64,000 nt of DNA from Bacillus salipaludis (GTDB taxonomy: Bacteria; Bacillota; Bacilli; Bacillales_B; DSM-18226), in contig NZ_SMYO01000006.1 of the NCBI RefSeq assembly GCF_004358205.1, forward strand, positions 401,435-465,434. Direction: 5' to 3'. Every line of letters begins with the position of its first letter. The first letter of the stretch is position 1. The notes beneath the pieces were generated by a model. It worked only from the letters and a program-made list of their open reading frames with translations, made no database searches and was not told where the DNA came from. Positions 19,228 to 29,100 of this stretch are shown piece after piece. The translations under genes were made by a program, and so were the position numbers.

Positions 19228-20322
19228 ATGATTCGTACAAATGAAAAAATTACGACCCCGCAAGCAGCTGTCATTGTCATCAATTATATTTTGGCTGCAA
19301 TCATTTTAACTTTGCCACGTTCAGCTGCGCAAAAAGTGAAAACACCCGACGTATGGATTTCCGTTTTAATCGGCGGTTTTATTGCGATGGCCGTAGCGAT
19401 ATTGATTGCCAAACTTAATCAACAATTCCCGACGAAAACAGTCTTTGAATATACCCAAGACCTTATTGGAAAAATTGGCGGCAGGCTATTGGGAATATCG
19501 ATTTGTATTTATTACTTTACGATTTCTGCCTATGAAGTTCGAACCATGGCCGAAGTGACAAGAATGTTTTTATTAGAAGGAACACCGATTTGGGGGATTA
19601 TCATGCCCTTTATGTGGGTGGGGCTGTACTTGATCTTAGGGGGGATTCCTTCCATTGCCAGACTCTTTGAAATTATTTTTCCAATTACAGTCATTTTTTT
19701 TCTTTTAGTTGCTTTTATGAGTTTTAAAATATTTGAAATCGATAATTTGCGACCTATTTTAGGAGAGGGGGTTATGCCAGTCATCAGGGGGCTGGAAACC
19801 ACGGCACTGGCCTATACCGGGTTTGATATTATGTTAATTCTAGTTCCATTTATGCAACAGCCGAAAAAAGCAGTAAAAGCAGTCGTTGTTGGTGTTTCGC
19901 TTGCAATCGTTTTTTATCTGATTACTGTTGTGATGGTAATCGGTGCCTTGTCAGTGGACGGAGTCCTAACAAGAACTTGGCCAACATTGGATATGATTCG
20001 GAGCTTTGAATTTCCCGGTCTGCTCTTCGAACGTTTCGAATCCTTGGTGTTGGTTATTTGGATCATGCAAATTTTTGCTACGTATGTTATCACGTTTTAT
20101 GCATCAGCATTAGGTTTTTCCCAAATATTCAAAAGAAGGATTCAGCCCTTTATGTATGGGTTGCTGCCAATTATATATATCGTTGCCATGCATCCCAAGA
20201 ACCCTAATTCGCTATTTAAATTAGGCGATTGGATTGGAAATGCTGCCTTATTCTTCTTTGGAGCAATGCCGGTAGTTATGCTGACAGTTGCAAAAATTAA
20301 GAGGAAACGACATGAAAAGTAG
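19228..20322 (+). CDS. Spore germinant receptor B subunit (GerAB/ArcD/ProY family)
   Basis: APC-superfamily membrane protein, 364 residues with about ten helices, thought to bind the germinant. It begins MIRTNEKITTPQAAVIVINYILAAIILTLPR, a typical GerAB start. AAGGAAG precedes the ATG. Its 3' end overlaps the lipoprotein C gene by 11 bp, so B and C are translationally coupled. Confidence 0.95.
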   Translation: MIRTNEKITTPQAAVIVINYILAAIILTLPRSAAQKVKTPDVWISVLIGGFIAMAVAILIAKLNQQFPTKTVFEYTQDLIGKIGGRLLGISICIYYFTISAYEVRTMAEVTRMFLLEGTPIWGIIMPFMWVGLYLILGGIPSIARLFEIIFPITVIFFLLVAFMSFKIFEIDNLRPILGEGVMPVIRGLETTALAYTGFDIMLILVPFMQQPKKAVKAVVVGVSLAIVFYLITVVMVIGALSVDGVLTRTWPTLDMIRSFEFPGLLFERFESLVLVIWIMQIFATYVITFYASALGFSQIFKRRIQPFMYGLLPIIYIVAMHPKNPNSLFKLGDWIGNAALFFFGAMPVVMLTVAKIKRKRHEK

Positions 20323-21493
20323 CATTAAAATCATGATGCTTTCTCTTGTCGTTCTACTGCTCGGAGGCTGCTGGAGCAGTAAAGAAATCGAGGAATTAGG
20401 GTTAATTGCCGGTACTGCAATGGATTTGGAAAAAGACGGAGAACTAAAAGGAAAATTAGAAGCAGATGATAAAAGTCTTCCTAATAGACCTCTATTCACT
20501 TTAAAGAATCAATTTGTGATATCAAGTGGAACGGGAGCAGGGAAAACAGAGAACCCTACTGCACAACAATCTTATATTAACATTTCTGAAACAGGCGATT
20601 CCATTTTACCAACCTTACGAAACATGACATTAAAAATTGAAAAGCGAGCTTTTGCCGAACATGAAAAAGTGATTATTATTGGAGCAGATCTGGCACGTAA
20701 AGTAAGCCTGGAGAAGGCGCTTGATTTTTTCATAAGAGAACAGGAAATGAGACCAAGCTGTCTTGTTATGATTGCAAAAGGCCAAGCTGGCAAAGTTCTC
20801 GAATCAAAAAAACCAATTATTCCTGCCTTTCACCTTTATCAAATTACGCAAGGGGAAAAAAGAAATGCCAAGATTGTACCGGCAATGCCTCTAGGCAAAT
20901 TAGAGGGGAAAATGAATTCAGGATCCAGTTTTTTGATACAAAATGTCAGCATAGAAGGGGGAGAAGCAAAATTTTCTGGGGCTGCGATCATAAAGGGAAA
21001 AACGAAAAAACTACTAGGTTTTTTGAATGAAAAGGAAGTAGAAGGTTTAGCCTGGATTGCCGGAACGGTAAAAGGCGGGGTCATCAGAAGTATTGATAAA
21101 AAGAGCGGCCAACCAATTATTTACGAAATGCTTTCGTTGAAAAGCTCCATTAAACCCCACTTAAAAGGAAACCAGCTTTCTTTCCATGTTAACATTCAAT
21201 CGGAAGGACGAATTGCTGAAAACTGGGTATCATCTGGAGACCCGTTTAAAAATGAATTTCTAAAAAGAGCCGAAACAGCTGCCAAAAACCAAGTCAAGCA
21301 GCTCATTCAAGATTCACTTCAAAAAACACAACACCATTATAAAGTAGACGTCGTCGGATTTGGCAACCAACTAAGAATCCATTATCCCGCCCAATGGAAA
21401 AAACACAAAAAAAACTGGGACCAAACCTTCAGCCAGATCCCCATCACCTATCATATAAAAATCACCATAAAAGACTACGGAATGTCAGGATAA
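20312..21493 (+). CDS. Spore germinant receptor C subunit (Ger(x)C lipoprotein)
   Basis: Lipoprotein of the germinant receptor, 393 residues. ATG 20312 follows GAGGAAA. The signal (IMMLSLVVLLLGGC) ends in lipobox LGGC, and WSSKEIEELGLIAGTAMDLEK is the canonical Ger(x)C beginning. The C-terminal domain (IQDSLQKTQHHYKVDVVGFGNQLR...W) is intact. Together with the two preceding genes it gives a complete receptor. The operon ends at the palindrome at 21501. Confidence 0.95.
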   Translation: MKSSIKIMMLSLVVLLLGGCWSSKEIEELGLIAGTAMDLEKDGELKGKLEADDKSLPNRPLFTLKNQFVISSGTGAGKTENPTAQQSYINISETGDSILPTLRNMTLKIEKRAFAEHEKVIIIGADLARKVSLEKALDFFIREQEMRPSCLVMIAKGQAGKVLESKKPIIPAFHLYQITQGEKRNAKIVPAMPLGKLEGKMNSGSSFLIQNVSIEGGEAKFSGAAIIKGKTKKLLGFLNEKEVEGLAWIAGTVKGGVIRSIDKKSGQPIIYEMLSLKSSIKPHLKGNQLSFHVNIQSEGRIAENWVSSGDPFKNEFLKRAETAAKNQVKQLIQDSLQKTQHHYKVDVVGFGNQLRIHYPAQWKKHKKNWDQTFSQIPITYHIKITIKDYGMSG

Positions 21494-21500
21494 AAGCAAT

Positions 21501-21543
21501 CGACAAAATTCGGATGGTGACAGGCAACGCCTGAATTTTGTCG
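21501..21543. repeat. Dispersed palindrome, copy B
   Basis: CGACAAAATTC and GAATTTTGTCG form a perfect 11-bp outer stem with a degenerate inner GGTGACAGGCA part. It lies 8 bp after the ger operon and may act as its terminator. Related to copies at 17395, 36746 and 43297. Confidence 0.8.
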
Positions 21544-21618
21544 AAATGCATTTTTAATGAATTTTTCATATTTACCCTGTATAGTCTTTGTAAAGTTGGT
21601 GTTTGGAGGTGTTGGCGG

Positions 21619-22590
21619 ATGAGAAGGTTTTTGGCTTTTGTTTTGGTGGGTGGTTCTTTGTTTTATTTGTTTAAGCACGGAGAGCTTCCGTCTTTGGCGA
21701 AGCTTCATGGATTTTTTTCTGATTCTCAGGTAGCCCATGTGGAAAAGAAGGTGGAGGATTCGATCTCTAGTCAAAGCAAACAGGCGAAGGTATCTTCCAT
21801 TCCAGCCTCATATGATAAAAAATATACCCCGACAAAAATTCAAACCTATTGGGTCTCGATAAAAAATGGAAAAATAGTTGTAACAGGAAAAGCGACGCCG
21901 TACGGAAAATATTACAAAGCTGATGGAGTCATTTTATACATCGATGAACCTCGGGCCAATAAGAAATCTACGGTAAAAGTACCGTTTACCAATTATCAAA
22001 ATTTCCATTATGAATTCCCTCTTACCTATAACGTTGGTGATGTGGTCGTAAATCTTGATGAATATTACAACGGCAAAAAAGACGATCCGAATAAAGTATT
22101 GGGCTATGCAAAATATCAATTAACCGATGGTGACCCGTATTTGCAGCCAAGTTTCATGGTACAAAGTAATGACCCGACACTAAAGGCACTTTCTGCAAAT
22201 ATAACAACAGGAAAACAAACGAATACAGAAAAATCTCAGGCCATATTCAAGTGGGTCGCCACCCATGTTGCTTACAATGCACCTTTGGTAAACGCATCGA
22301 ACCCGCCGATCTATTCCGCTTTACAAACCTATAAAACTCGTGTTGTGTTATGCTCCGGCTATGCGGATTTAAACGCTGCACTTCACCGAGCGGCAGGCAT
22401 TGAGGCAAAAGTGGTTTACGGGGAAAATCATGCCTGGAATGAAATTAAACTGAACGGCAAATGGCAGGTGGAAGATCCCACTTATGGCGCAGGATTTATA
22501 AATCTAAACACAGGTAAATTTGTCCAAAGTTATCATCCTGCCTATTTTTCTAAATCAGACATGCATAAAGCAGGGGAATATCATTGGTAA
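21619..22590 (+). CDS. Membrane-anchored transglutaminase-like protein
   Basis: A 323-residue protein with an N-terminal membrane anchor (FLAFVLVGGSLFYLF), a variable middle part and a C-terminal transglutaminase-like cysteine protease domain. The catalytic triad is visible as Cys245 (VVLCSGYA), His271 (ENHAWNE) and Asp286 (VEDPTYG). GGAGGTG 7 bp before ATG 21619 fixes the start; upstream in-frame codons lack one. Substrate unknown; an extracellular peptidase or amide-transfer role is likely. Stands alone downstream of the ger operon. Confidence 0.88.
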   Translation: MRRFLAFVLVGGSLFYLFKHGELPSLAKLHGFFSDSQVAHVEKKVEDSISSQSKQAKVSSIPASYDKKYTPTKIQTYWVSIKNGKIVVTGKATPYGKYYKADGVILYIDEPRANKKSTVKVPFTNYQNFHYEFPLTYNVGDVVVNLDEYYNGKKDDPNKVLGYAKYQLTDGDPYLQPSFMVQSNDPTLKALSANITTGKQTNTEKSQAIFKWVATHVAYNAPLVNASNPPIYSALQTYKTRVVLCSGYADLNAALHRAAGIEAKVVYGENHAWNEIKLNGKWQVEDPTYGAGFINLNTGKFVQSYHPAYFSKSDMHKAGEYHW

Positions 22591-22690
22591 TAAAGCTTTA
22601 AAATCTTCGGGAGCTAGGTCCCTATTTTCATAAAAAACTTTCCATTGTGTCATCCTATTATTATGATCAAAGCTAAGAAATGAGGCACAT

Positions 22691-24892
22691 ATGAAAGAAT
22701 CAGAGAAAAAGGGATGGTTTTGGCATTGGGGCTTGAAAATGTACCAATTCCGCTGGTTCGTTGCGGCCTTTTGGATTTTATTGTTTATTGTTTCAGCAAC
22801 GTACGCACAAAAGCTGCCCGATCGGTTAAAAGATAGCGGGTTAACCCCAAAAGGGAGCGAATCGGACCGCGGCTTTTCTCTTATGCAAAAGAATTTGGGT
22901 ACAGCACAATCCTCCATTGATATTGTTTATATAAGCAATAAATTTGATTTAACCCGTCCTAAACATAAAGCTGTCATTTTACATTCTTTAGAACCTTTAG
23001 CAAAGAAAGAATATATTAAAAGTATTAAATTTAACCAAACAGACCGCCTGAATAACAGAAAAGGCATTCAAGCGGTGAGGGTTGAACTCAAGCTTAAAAG
23101 CTCGGAAGCCCTTAATCATTTTCCAGAAATCAGAAAACTCATCACTGAACCTAAAGGCATGAAAACCTATGTCGATGGAGACACAGCAACACTTTACGAT
23201 ATTCAGCGGGCAACCAAACAAGACATGCATCATTCAGAAATGATCGGTCTTCCGGTCGCCTTGTTGGTCCTGCTGTTTATTTTTGGCTCGGTAGGTGCGG
23301 CATTGTTACCACTTGTCATTGGGATTATGAGCGTATCTTTGACGCTTGGAATAACCTATTTTCTTACTGGATTCTTTTCCCTATCTAATTTTTTGCCCAA
23401 TATCGTTATGATGCTCGGCCTTGCAATTGGCGTCGACTATGCACTGTTTCTCGTCAGCCGCTTCCGGGAGGAGCTGAGACGGGGCAACGAGGTGCAAGAT
23501 GCCGTCGCTGCGTCTGCACACACAGCAGGGAAATCGGTGTTTTTTTCCGGATTTGCCGTTTTGATTGGCTTACTGGGAATGTTATTTATTAAATTACCGA
23601 TTATTTATTCCCTTTGCCTTGGAGGTGTGCTCGTTGTTTTGTCAGCCGTTCTGCTTTCCTGCACGTTGTTACCAGCCCTGCTTGGTATTTTCGGCCGCCA
23701 CATCAATTCGTTAAAGGTGTTTCCGCGGACACAAAAGAAATTAGAAGGTTCAACGATTTGGGAGAAAATTGCCAATGCAGTAATGAAACATCCTGCGGTC
23801 CTAGCTATAATAATTAGTACCTTATTGCTGTCACTCATGTTGCCAATAACACGAATGCGGATTGGCGTTCCAACTGCAGATGTCCTTCCACCTGCCTTTG
23901 AGTCGCGAATGGGTTCGGACATCTTGAAAAATAATTATGATAAGAGGAAATCGAGTCCGATTTTTATTGTTTTAAAAACAAAAAATAAGGTTTCAGATGA
24001 ATCATCGATTCGAACCATTCAGTCATTCGAAAACAAAATTCGTAAGATTTCCGGAGTCATGGATGTCAACAGTTTTATTGACGTTCTTGGAAAGCACTCC
24101 CCAGAAGAAACAGCGATTCTTATCAGTTTAGCTGCTACAAAAGCGGATATGGAAAAAGAAGATTTGGTGAAAGGCCACTACACTCTTCTGACGGTTGTTC
24201 CGAAGTCAGATCCGGGAACCAAGGAAGCCGCTGACCTTGTTAAAAGGGTACGGAACATGAAAATAAATCAAGCAGAACGTTTTGTTACAGGGCAAACGGC
24301 ATTAAGGGTAGACATGCTTGACCGGATCTTTTCAGGTCTCCCTTATTTAATGGGTTTTATTATCGCGGTTACGTATCTCATTTTGCTTTTTGCTTTCAAG
24401 TCTGTCTTAATTCCTCTGAAAGCCGTTGCTATGAATATTCTCAGCCTTGGAGCCAGTCTCGGGATTGTTGTGATTATTTTTCAATATGGATGGCTCGCAG
24501 ATGATTTACGGATTACCTCGACAGGATATGTCAGCATTATCATGCCAGTAACGATATTTTGTATTGTCTTTGGCATTTCAATGGATTATGAGGTTTTTCT
24601 AATCTCGAGAATCAAAGAAGAATATGACCGGACAGGGGATAATAATCGAAGTACGGCGGTAGGGCTGCAAAAAACAGGTAGCCTTATTAGCAGTGCTGCA
24701 TTCATTCTAATGGTGGTCGTCGGCTCGTTTATTTTTACCAATATTGAAATTACCAAGGCCCTTGGTGTCGGCCTATTCTGCGCCATTTTTATTGATGCGA
24801 CATTGATACGAATTATCGTCGTTCCTGCACTGATGAAACTGCTCGGTCCGGCCAATTGGTGGGCACCGAAATGGATTGGGGGAAGATCGTGA
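22691..24892 (+). CDS. MMPL/RND family transporter
   Basis: A 733-residue proton-driven exporter of the MMPL family (YdgH/YdfJ-like). It has the usual duplicated plan: one helix, an external domain, five helices, then the same again. The two proton-relay helices carry GLAIGVDYALFLVSRFREEL and FGISMDYEVFLISRIKEEY, each with the conserved G-x-x-x-D-Y. Substrates in this family are lipids or hydrophobic compounds. Single-gene unit; ATG 22691 is preceded by a weak GAGGCA site. Confidence 0.92.
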   Translation: MKESEKKGWFWHWGLKMYQFRWFVAAFWILLFIVSATYAQKLPDRLKDSGLTPKGSESDRGFSLMQKNLGTAQSSIDIVYISNKFDLTRPKHKAVILHSLEPLAKKEYIKSIKFNQTDRLNNRKGIQAVRVELKLKSSEALNHFPEIRKLITEPKGMKTYVDGDTATLYDIQRATKQDMHHSEMIGLPVALLVLLFIFGSVGAALLPLVIGIMSVSLTLGITYFLTGFFSLSNFLPNIVMMLGLAIGVDYALFLVSRFREELRRGNEVQDAVAASAHTAGKSVFFSGFAVLIGLLGMLFIKLPIIYSLCLGGVLVVLSAVLLSCTLLPALLGIFGRHINSLKVFPRTQKKLEGSTIWEKIANAVMKHPAVLAIIISTLLLSLMLPITRMRIGVPTADVLPPAFESRMGSDILKNNYDKRKSSPIFIVLKTKNKVSDESSIRTIQSFENKIRKISGVMDVNSFIDVLGKHSPEETAILISLAATKADMEKEDLVKGHYTLLTVVPKSDPGTKEAADLVKRVRNMKINQAERFVTGQTALRVDMLDRIFSGLPYLMGFIIAVTYLILLFAFKSVLIPLKAVAMNILSLGASLGIVVIIFQYGWLADDLRITSTGYVSIIMPVTIFCIVFGISMDYEVFLISRIKEEYDRTGDNNRSTAVGLQKTGSLISSAAFILMVVVGSFIFTNIEITKALGVGLFCAIFIDATLIRIIVVPALMKLLGPANWWAPKWIGGRS

Positions 24893-24950
24893 GTTTTTTG
24901 GGGGAAATGGAGATTCGCTGATAAAAATTTCTCCACTGGGATTTTAGGCG

Positions 24951-25055
24951 TTATTTGCGAATCATGACCATTTATTTGCGGATTAAACCATTTTATTTGC
25001 GAATCAAAGCAATTTATTTGCGGATTTCCCCATTTTATTTGCATATCAAATTCAA
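24951..25055. repeat. Five tandem 21-bp repeats (TTATTTGCGGATT...)
   Basis: Units start at 24951, 24972, 24993, 25014 and 25035, exactly 21 bp apart. All begin TTATTTGC, followed by GAATCA or GGATT in alternation, so the higher-order unit may be 42 bp. The reverse strand is open across it (QIKWFNP/QINGHDS alternation), but without a ribosome site; it is treated as non-coding. Confidence 0.9.
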
Positions 25056-25060
25056 ATTAG

Positions 25061-25084
25061 AAAAGGCTGTCCAAATGGACAGCC
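25061..25084 (-). terminator. Rho-independent terminator
   Basis: GGCTGTCC and GGACAGCC form an 8-bp stem with a 4-nt loop, followed on the reverse strand by TTTTC, 9 bp past the stop of the acidic surface protein gene. Confidence 0.85.
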
Positions 25085-25092
25085 CCGTACAT

Positions 25093-25965
25093 TTATTTAT
25101 ACTGTCTAGAATTATTATATTTATCTTGATGCAGGAAATCGACAAACTCATCGGAAAGCTCGCCTAAATGGAGCATTTCTTCATAACCTGCCATAAGACC
25201 TTCGAAAAATCCGGCCGGCAGGGTGAAATCAATTAATGGTGCTCCTGTTTTGGTATAAATCCCCGTATATAGATTCCCGGGCGGTTCCGCCATTTTTAAC
25301 AGATTCTTCAAAGAAATATCCTTATTATTGTTCTTAAGTTTCACTTGAATCCCGTAAAGATCAAAAGCAGTAGTTAAAATATCGGTTAATTCAGTTAATT
25401 GTTCTTCCGTAAGCTCCGCGCTCGGATCCGTCGCATTCATAAATTGCTCCAGCCGGTAATCCAAGGATTCCATTTGATCTAGAGAATCTTTGTTATTTTC
25501 CTCCACCTGCGACAAATACGTAAAGAAATTTTCAACCTCTTGTTCGGTAATACCAATTTTTTGCAATTCATCTTCAATGCTTGCCATATATTTATCATGG
25601 TTTGTATAAAAGCCCACCGAGGCATCTAAATCCTCGATGAACTTATAGTCATTTAAAGAATCACCAAAATGATCTAAAAGCGCGTTTAGTTCACTTTGCT
25701 TCATTTTATATTTTGTCAGTAAATCTTGTAAATTTTTCGCATTGATCGGTGTACCCAAAACACTTTTTAATTCCTCAACGGAATTGAAATCCTCTAACGG
25801 GATTTCATAATAATCCAGGTAGTCCAACAACTCCTGCTTCGTCCAGCCAATTTCCGTCAAATATTGATTCAGCTCATTTTCCGGAGGTGTGGCACTGGCA
25901 AACGGGGCATAGGACAAGAGAAGGATGGATAGCAAACAAGTTAAGAACGTCTTCTTATAGAACAT
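25093..25965 (-). CDS. Secreted acidic protein, 'processed acidic surface protein'-like, no LPXTA
   Basis: A 290-residue secreted protein with signal peptide up to about residue 25 (SYAPFASA). It is strongly acidic and built from helical repeats: WTKQELLDYLDYYEIPLEDF, then MKQSELNALLDHFGDSLNDY, then ITEQEVENFFTYLSQ. This matches the N-terminal plan of the Bacillales processed acidic surface proteins. Those usually end in LPXTA, a membrane helix and a basic tail, and are paired with a sortase. This protein ends in HQDKYNNSRQYK with none of these, and no sortase is adjacent, so it may be released or truncated. GGAGG precedes the ATG. Confidence 0.75.
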   Translation of the reverse strand: MFYKKTFLTCLLSILLLSYAPFASATPPENELNQYLTEIGWTKQELLDYLDYYEIPLEDFNSVEELKSVLGTPINAKNLQDLLTKYKMKQSELNALLDHFGDSLNDYKFIEDLDASVGFYTNHDKYMASIEDELQKIGITEQEVENFFTYLSQVEENNKDSLDQMESLDYRLEQFMNATDPSAELTEEQLTELTDILTTAFDLYGIQVKLKNNNKDISLKNLLKMAEPPGNLYTGIYTKTGAPLIDFTLPAGFFEGLMAGYEEMLHLGELSDEFVDFLHQDKYNNSRQYK

Positions 25966-26094
25966 AAATCAACCTCCAATGAATATCCTACAACCACTAA
26001 TGTTCCCTTCTAAAGAAACTTAAGAGATAAAAATCATTGGTAAAAAACTTGGGGAGATTTTACAAAGAAATGTATAATTGACATAGGTAATCGA

Positions 26095-26122
26095 TTGACC
26101 CTCTAGGGTTACACTATATAAG
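26095..26122 (+). promoter_or_regulatory. Candidate promoter of the SNF2 helicase gene
   Basis: TTGACC (26095-26100) and TATAAG (26117-26122) are separated by 16 bp. ACCCT-CT-AGGGT, an inverted repeat, overlaps the -35 box and the spacer and could be an operator. Confidence 0.5.
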
Positions 26123-26160
26123 AAGAAATCGGGATTCACAGTGTAGGAAGGAAAACAGCA

Positions 26161-29100
26161 ATGAATGTATCATTAAACCAAAAGATGATTAAACAATTAT
26201 GCGGAGAGCATTCCTATAAAAAAGGGGAAGAATTATCAAGGCGCAAAAAAGTGGAGCTGACGGATTATTCACCGAATCACGAAATCTGTCATGCCATCGT
26301 TCATGCCACAAATGTATTTCAGATTACGATTAAAAATAAACACGGGCAAATTGAAACAACCTGCACATGTCCAAAGTTAACTACCTATCAAAAGCCTTGT
26401 CACCACGTGGCAGCCGTATTGGTCAAAATCTTAGAAAAGCAGTCGTCAAATCATACTGATTTAACAAGGGGAATCTTAGGATTATTCCAGGGGGGACCGA
26501 TCCGGCCAAGTACCGGAGAGCATATTATTGAAGACAGACAATTATTCACTGTAGAATTTTTGTGCAAGCCCATCTCTATTGACAATAACGAATGTATGTT
26601 CGGGATTATGATTCACAGCAGTTCTAAATCTTTTAAAATAAACGATTTTTTGGACAGCGTTAAACAGCGGGAAGCATATCAAGATTACGATCCTAAGATC
26701 CATTATTTTCAAAGAGAAACGGATGCTGTTCTTCAGGAATTAATTCAAACAAGGGACAAATCCATCCTTAAAGATGAATTTATTTTAATCCCTGCCCGTG
26801 ATTGGGAGAGGCTTTTACCGATCCTGTTAAAGGCTCCCTTGGTAAAATTGAAACATCACGGGCAAATTTTTGAAAAGATTCACTTATCAAGCGGACCCAT
26901 CCCGCTTTATTTTCTATTTGAAACTGGGCCTAATGAAGATTTCCAACTACGAGTTAATGGTTTAAATAAAATCACCATCCTTTACGATTTCGTTCTATTT
27001 GAGGGGCAGATTTGGAAGCTAGAAAAAGAAGAATTGGCTCGTCTAAGTGAACTAAAGAAAATGTTAGATACTTCCGGTACACACCAAATCTCGATATCGA
27101 GAAATCAAATGGAATCGTTTATTGAGCAAGTCATTCCGGGACTCATGAAAATTGGCCATGTCCGAATCGGCGAAGCTGTTTCAAAACGATTGGACCAAAC
27201 TGCTTTAAAAGCAAAACTATATTTAGATCGAATCAAAAATCGTTTGCTTGCTGGTCTAGAATTTCACTATGGCAATGTGGTTATCAATCCTCTTGAAGAA
27301 AATAAACAAGGCTCGCCACTGTTAAGAAATGGCGAACAGGAGGAAAAAATCCTGCAGATCATGGAGGAAAGCGGCTTTACGAAAACAGAGAGCGGTTATT
27401 TTTTACAAAATGAGGAATTGGAATATCATTTTCTGTATCATATTGTTCCAATCTTAAAAAAACTCGTTCAAGTCTATGCTACCACGGCGGTTAGAGTGAG
27501 ATTGTTTAAAGAAAACCCACAGCCGCGTTTTCGGGTGGATCGAAGAGAACGGACGGATTGGCTGTCGTTTCGCTTTGAATTGCAGGGAATTCCTGAATCT
27601 GAGATTCGTAATATCCTAAGTTCGCTTGAGGAAAAGCGGAAATATTATCGACTTCGCGATGGGTCTTTTCTTTCGCTGGAGAGTCCGGAATTTAATGAAT
27701 TGAATCGATTTTTACAAGGGATTGGCGTAAAACCGAAAGAGATTCACACGGAATTTGAACTTCCGCTTACACAAGGTTTGTCCGTCCTTTACTCTTTTGA
27801 AAATTCAGTGAGGATTGGTTCATCTCTAAAGCAGCTTTTAGAGGACCTTCAAAATCCAGAAGGGGTTCATTTTGCTATTCCTGCAAGTCTCTCTGGGATT
27901 CTACGGGATTATCAAAAACTTGGCTATCAATGGCTAAAAACACTCGCCCATTACGGTTTAGGGGGGATTTTAGCAGATGATATGGGCCTTGGGAAGACGC
28001 TGCAAAGTATTAGCTATATCCACTCGGTTTTGCCTCAGATACGGAGGGAGAATCAGACCGTTTTGATCGTTTCGCCCTCCTCTTTAACGTATAACTGGTG
28101 GAACGAATTGAAGAAATTTGCTCCAGAGATTCGGGCTGAAATCGTTGATGGCAGCAAAATCGTTCGGGACAGGCTGTTGAAAAACCTTGCAGTGGTGGAT
28201 GTCGTGATTACTTCCTACCCGCTGTTGGTAAAAGACACTTTGTTATACAGTAAACTAGCTTTCCATACGCTATTTTTAGATGAAGCCCAAGCCTTTAAAA
28301 ATCCTGAAACGCAAACAGCAAAGGCGGTAAAAAAACTTCAAGCTAGCCACCGATTTGCTCTCACTGGAACACCCATCGAGAATTCGCTTGACGAGCTATG
28401 GTCAATTTTTCATATTGTATTTCCAGAATTGTTTCCGAATCGAAGAGCTTTCCATGAATTACGACGGGAAGAAGTTGCGAAGCGCGTTCGACCATTTATC
28501 CTCAGACGGGTAAAGGAAGATGTGCTCGCTGAACTTCCCGAAAAAATTGAATCCATGCATGCCTCAGACCTGCTGCCAGATCAGAAAAAACTATATGCAG
28601 CCTATTTAGCTAAGCTGAAGCATGATACCTTAAAACATTTAGACAAAGAAACTTTTCAAAAAAATCGCATCAAAATTCTTGCCGGACTTACACGGCTCCG
28701 GCAGCTATGCTGCCACCCGGCCTTGTTTGTGGATGGATATAAGGGAAGTTCAGCGAAATTTGAGCAATTACTGAAAATTATCGAGGAGTGTCAAAGCACA
28801 GGGAGAAGAATGCTGATTTTTTCGCAGTTTACGCAAATGCTCGGGATTATCGGAAGGGAACTGGCAAGTAGGGGAGTATCTTATTTTTACCTGGACGGCA
28901 GTACCCCTTCTGAAGATCGAGTGCAGCTTTGCAGCCGATTCAATCTCGGCGAAAAAGATATATTCCTGATTTCCTTGAAAGCAGGCGGAACCGGTCTTAA
29001 TTTAACGGGCGCCGATACGGTGATTTTGTATGATTTATGGTGGAATCCTGCCGTCGAACAGCAAGCTGCTGACCGTGCTTACCGAATGGGACAGAAAAAC

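Noticed and set aside
24586..25044. Reverse-strand frame of 152 codons across the 21-bp repeats and the MMPL gene end
   Set aside because: Its N-terminal part is translated repeat (QIKWFNP/QINGHDS) and the rest is antisense to a conserved transporter domain; no ribosome site.
26098..26109. ACCCTCTAGGGT inverted repeat as a MerR-type operator before the SNF2 helicase
   Set aside because: Too short and wrongly spaced for MerR operators, which span a 19-bp spacer; kept only as a note in the promoter entry.
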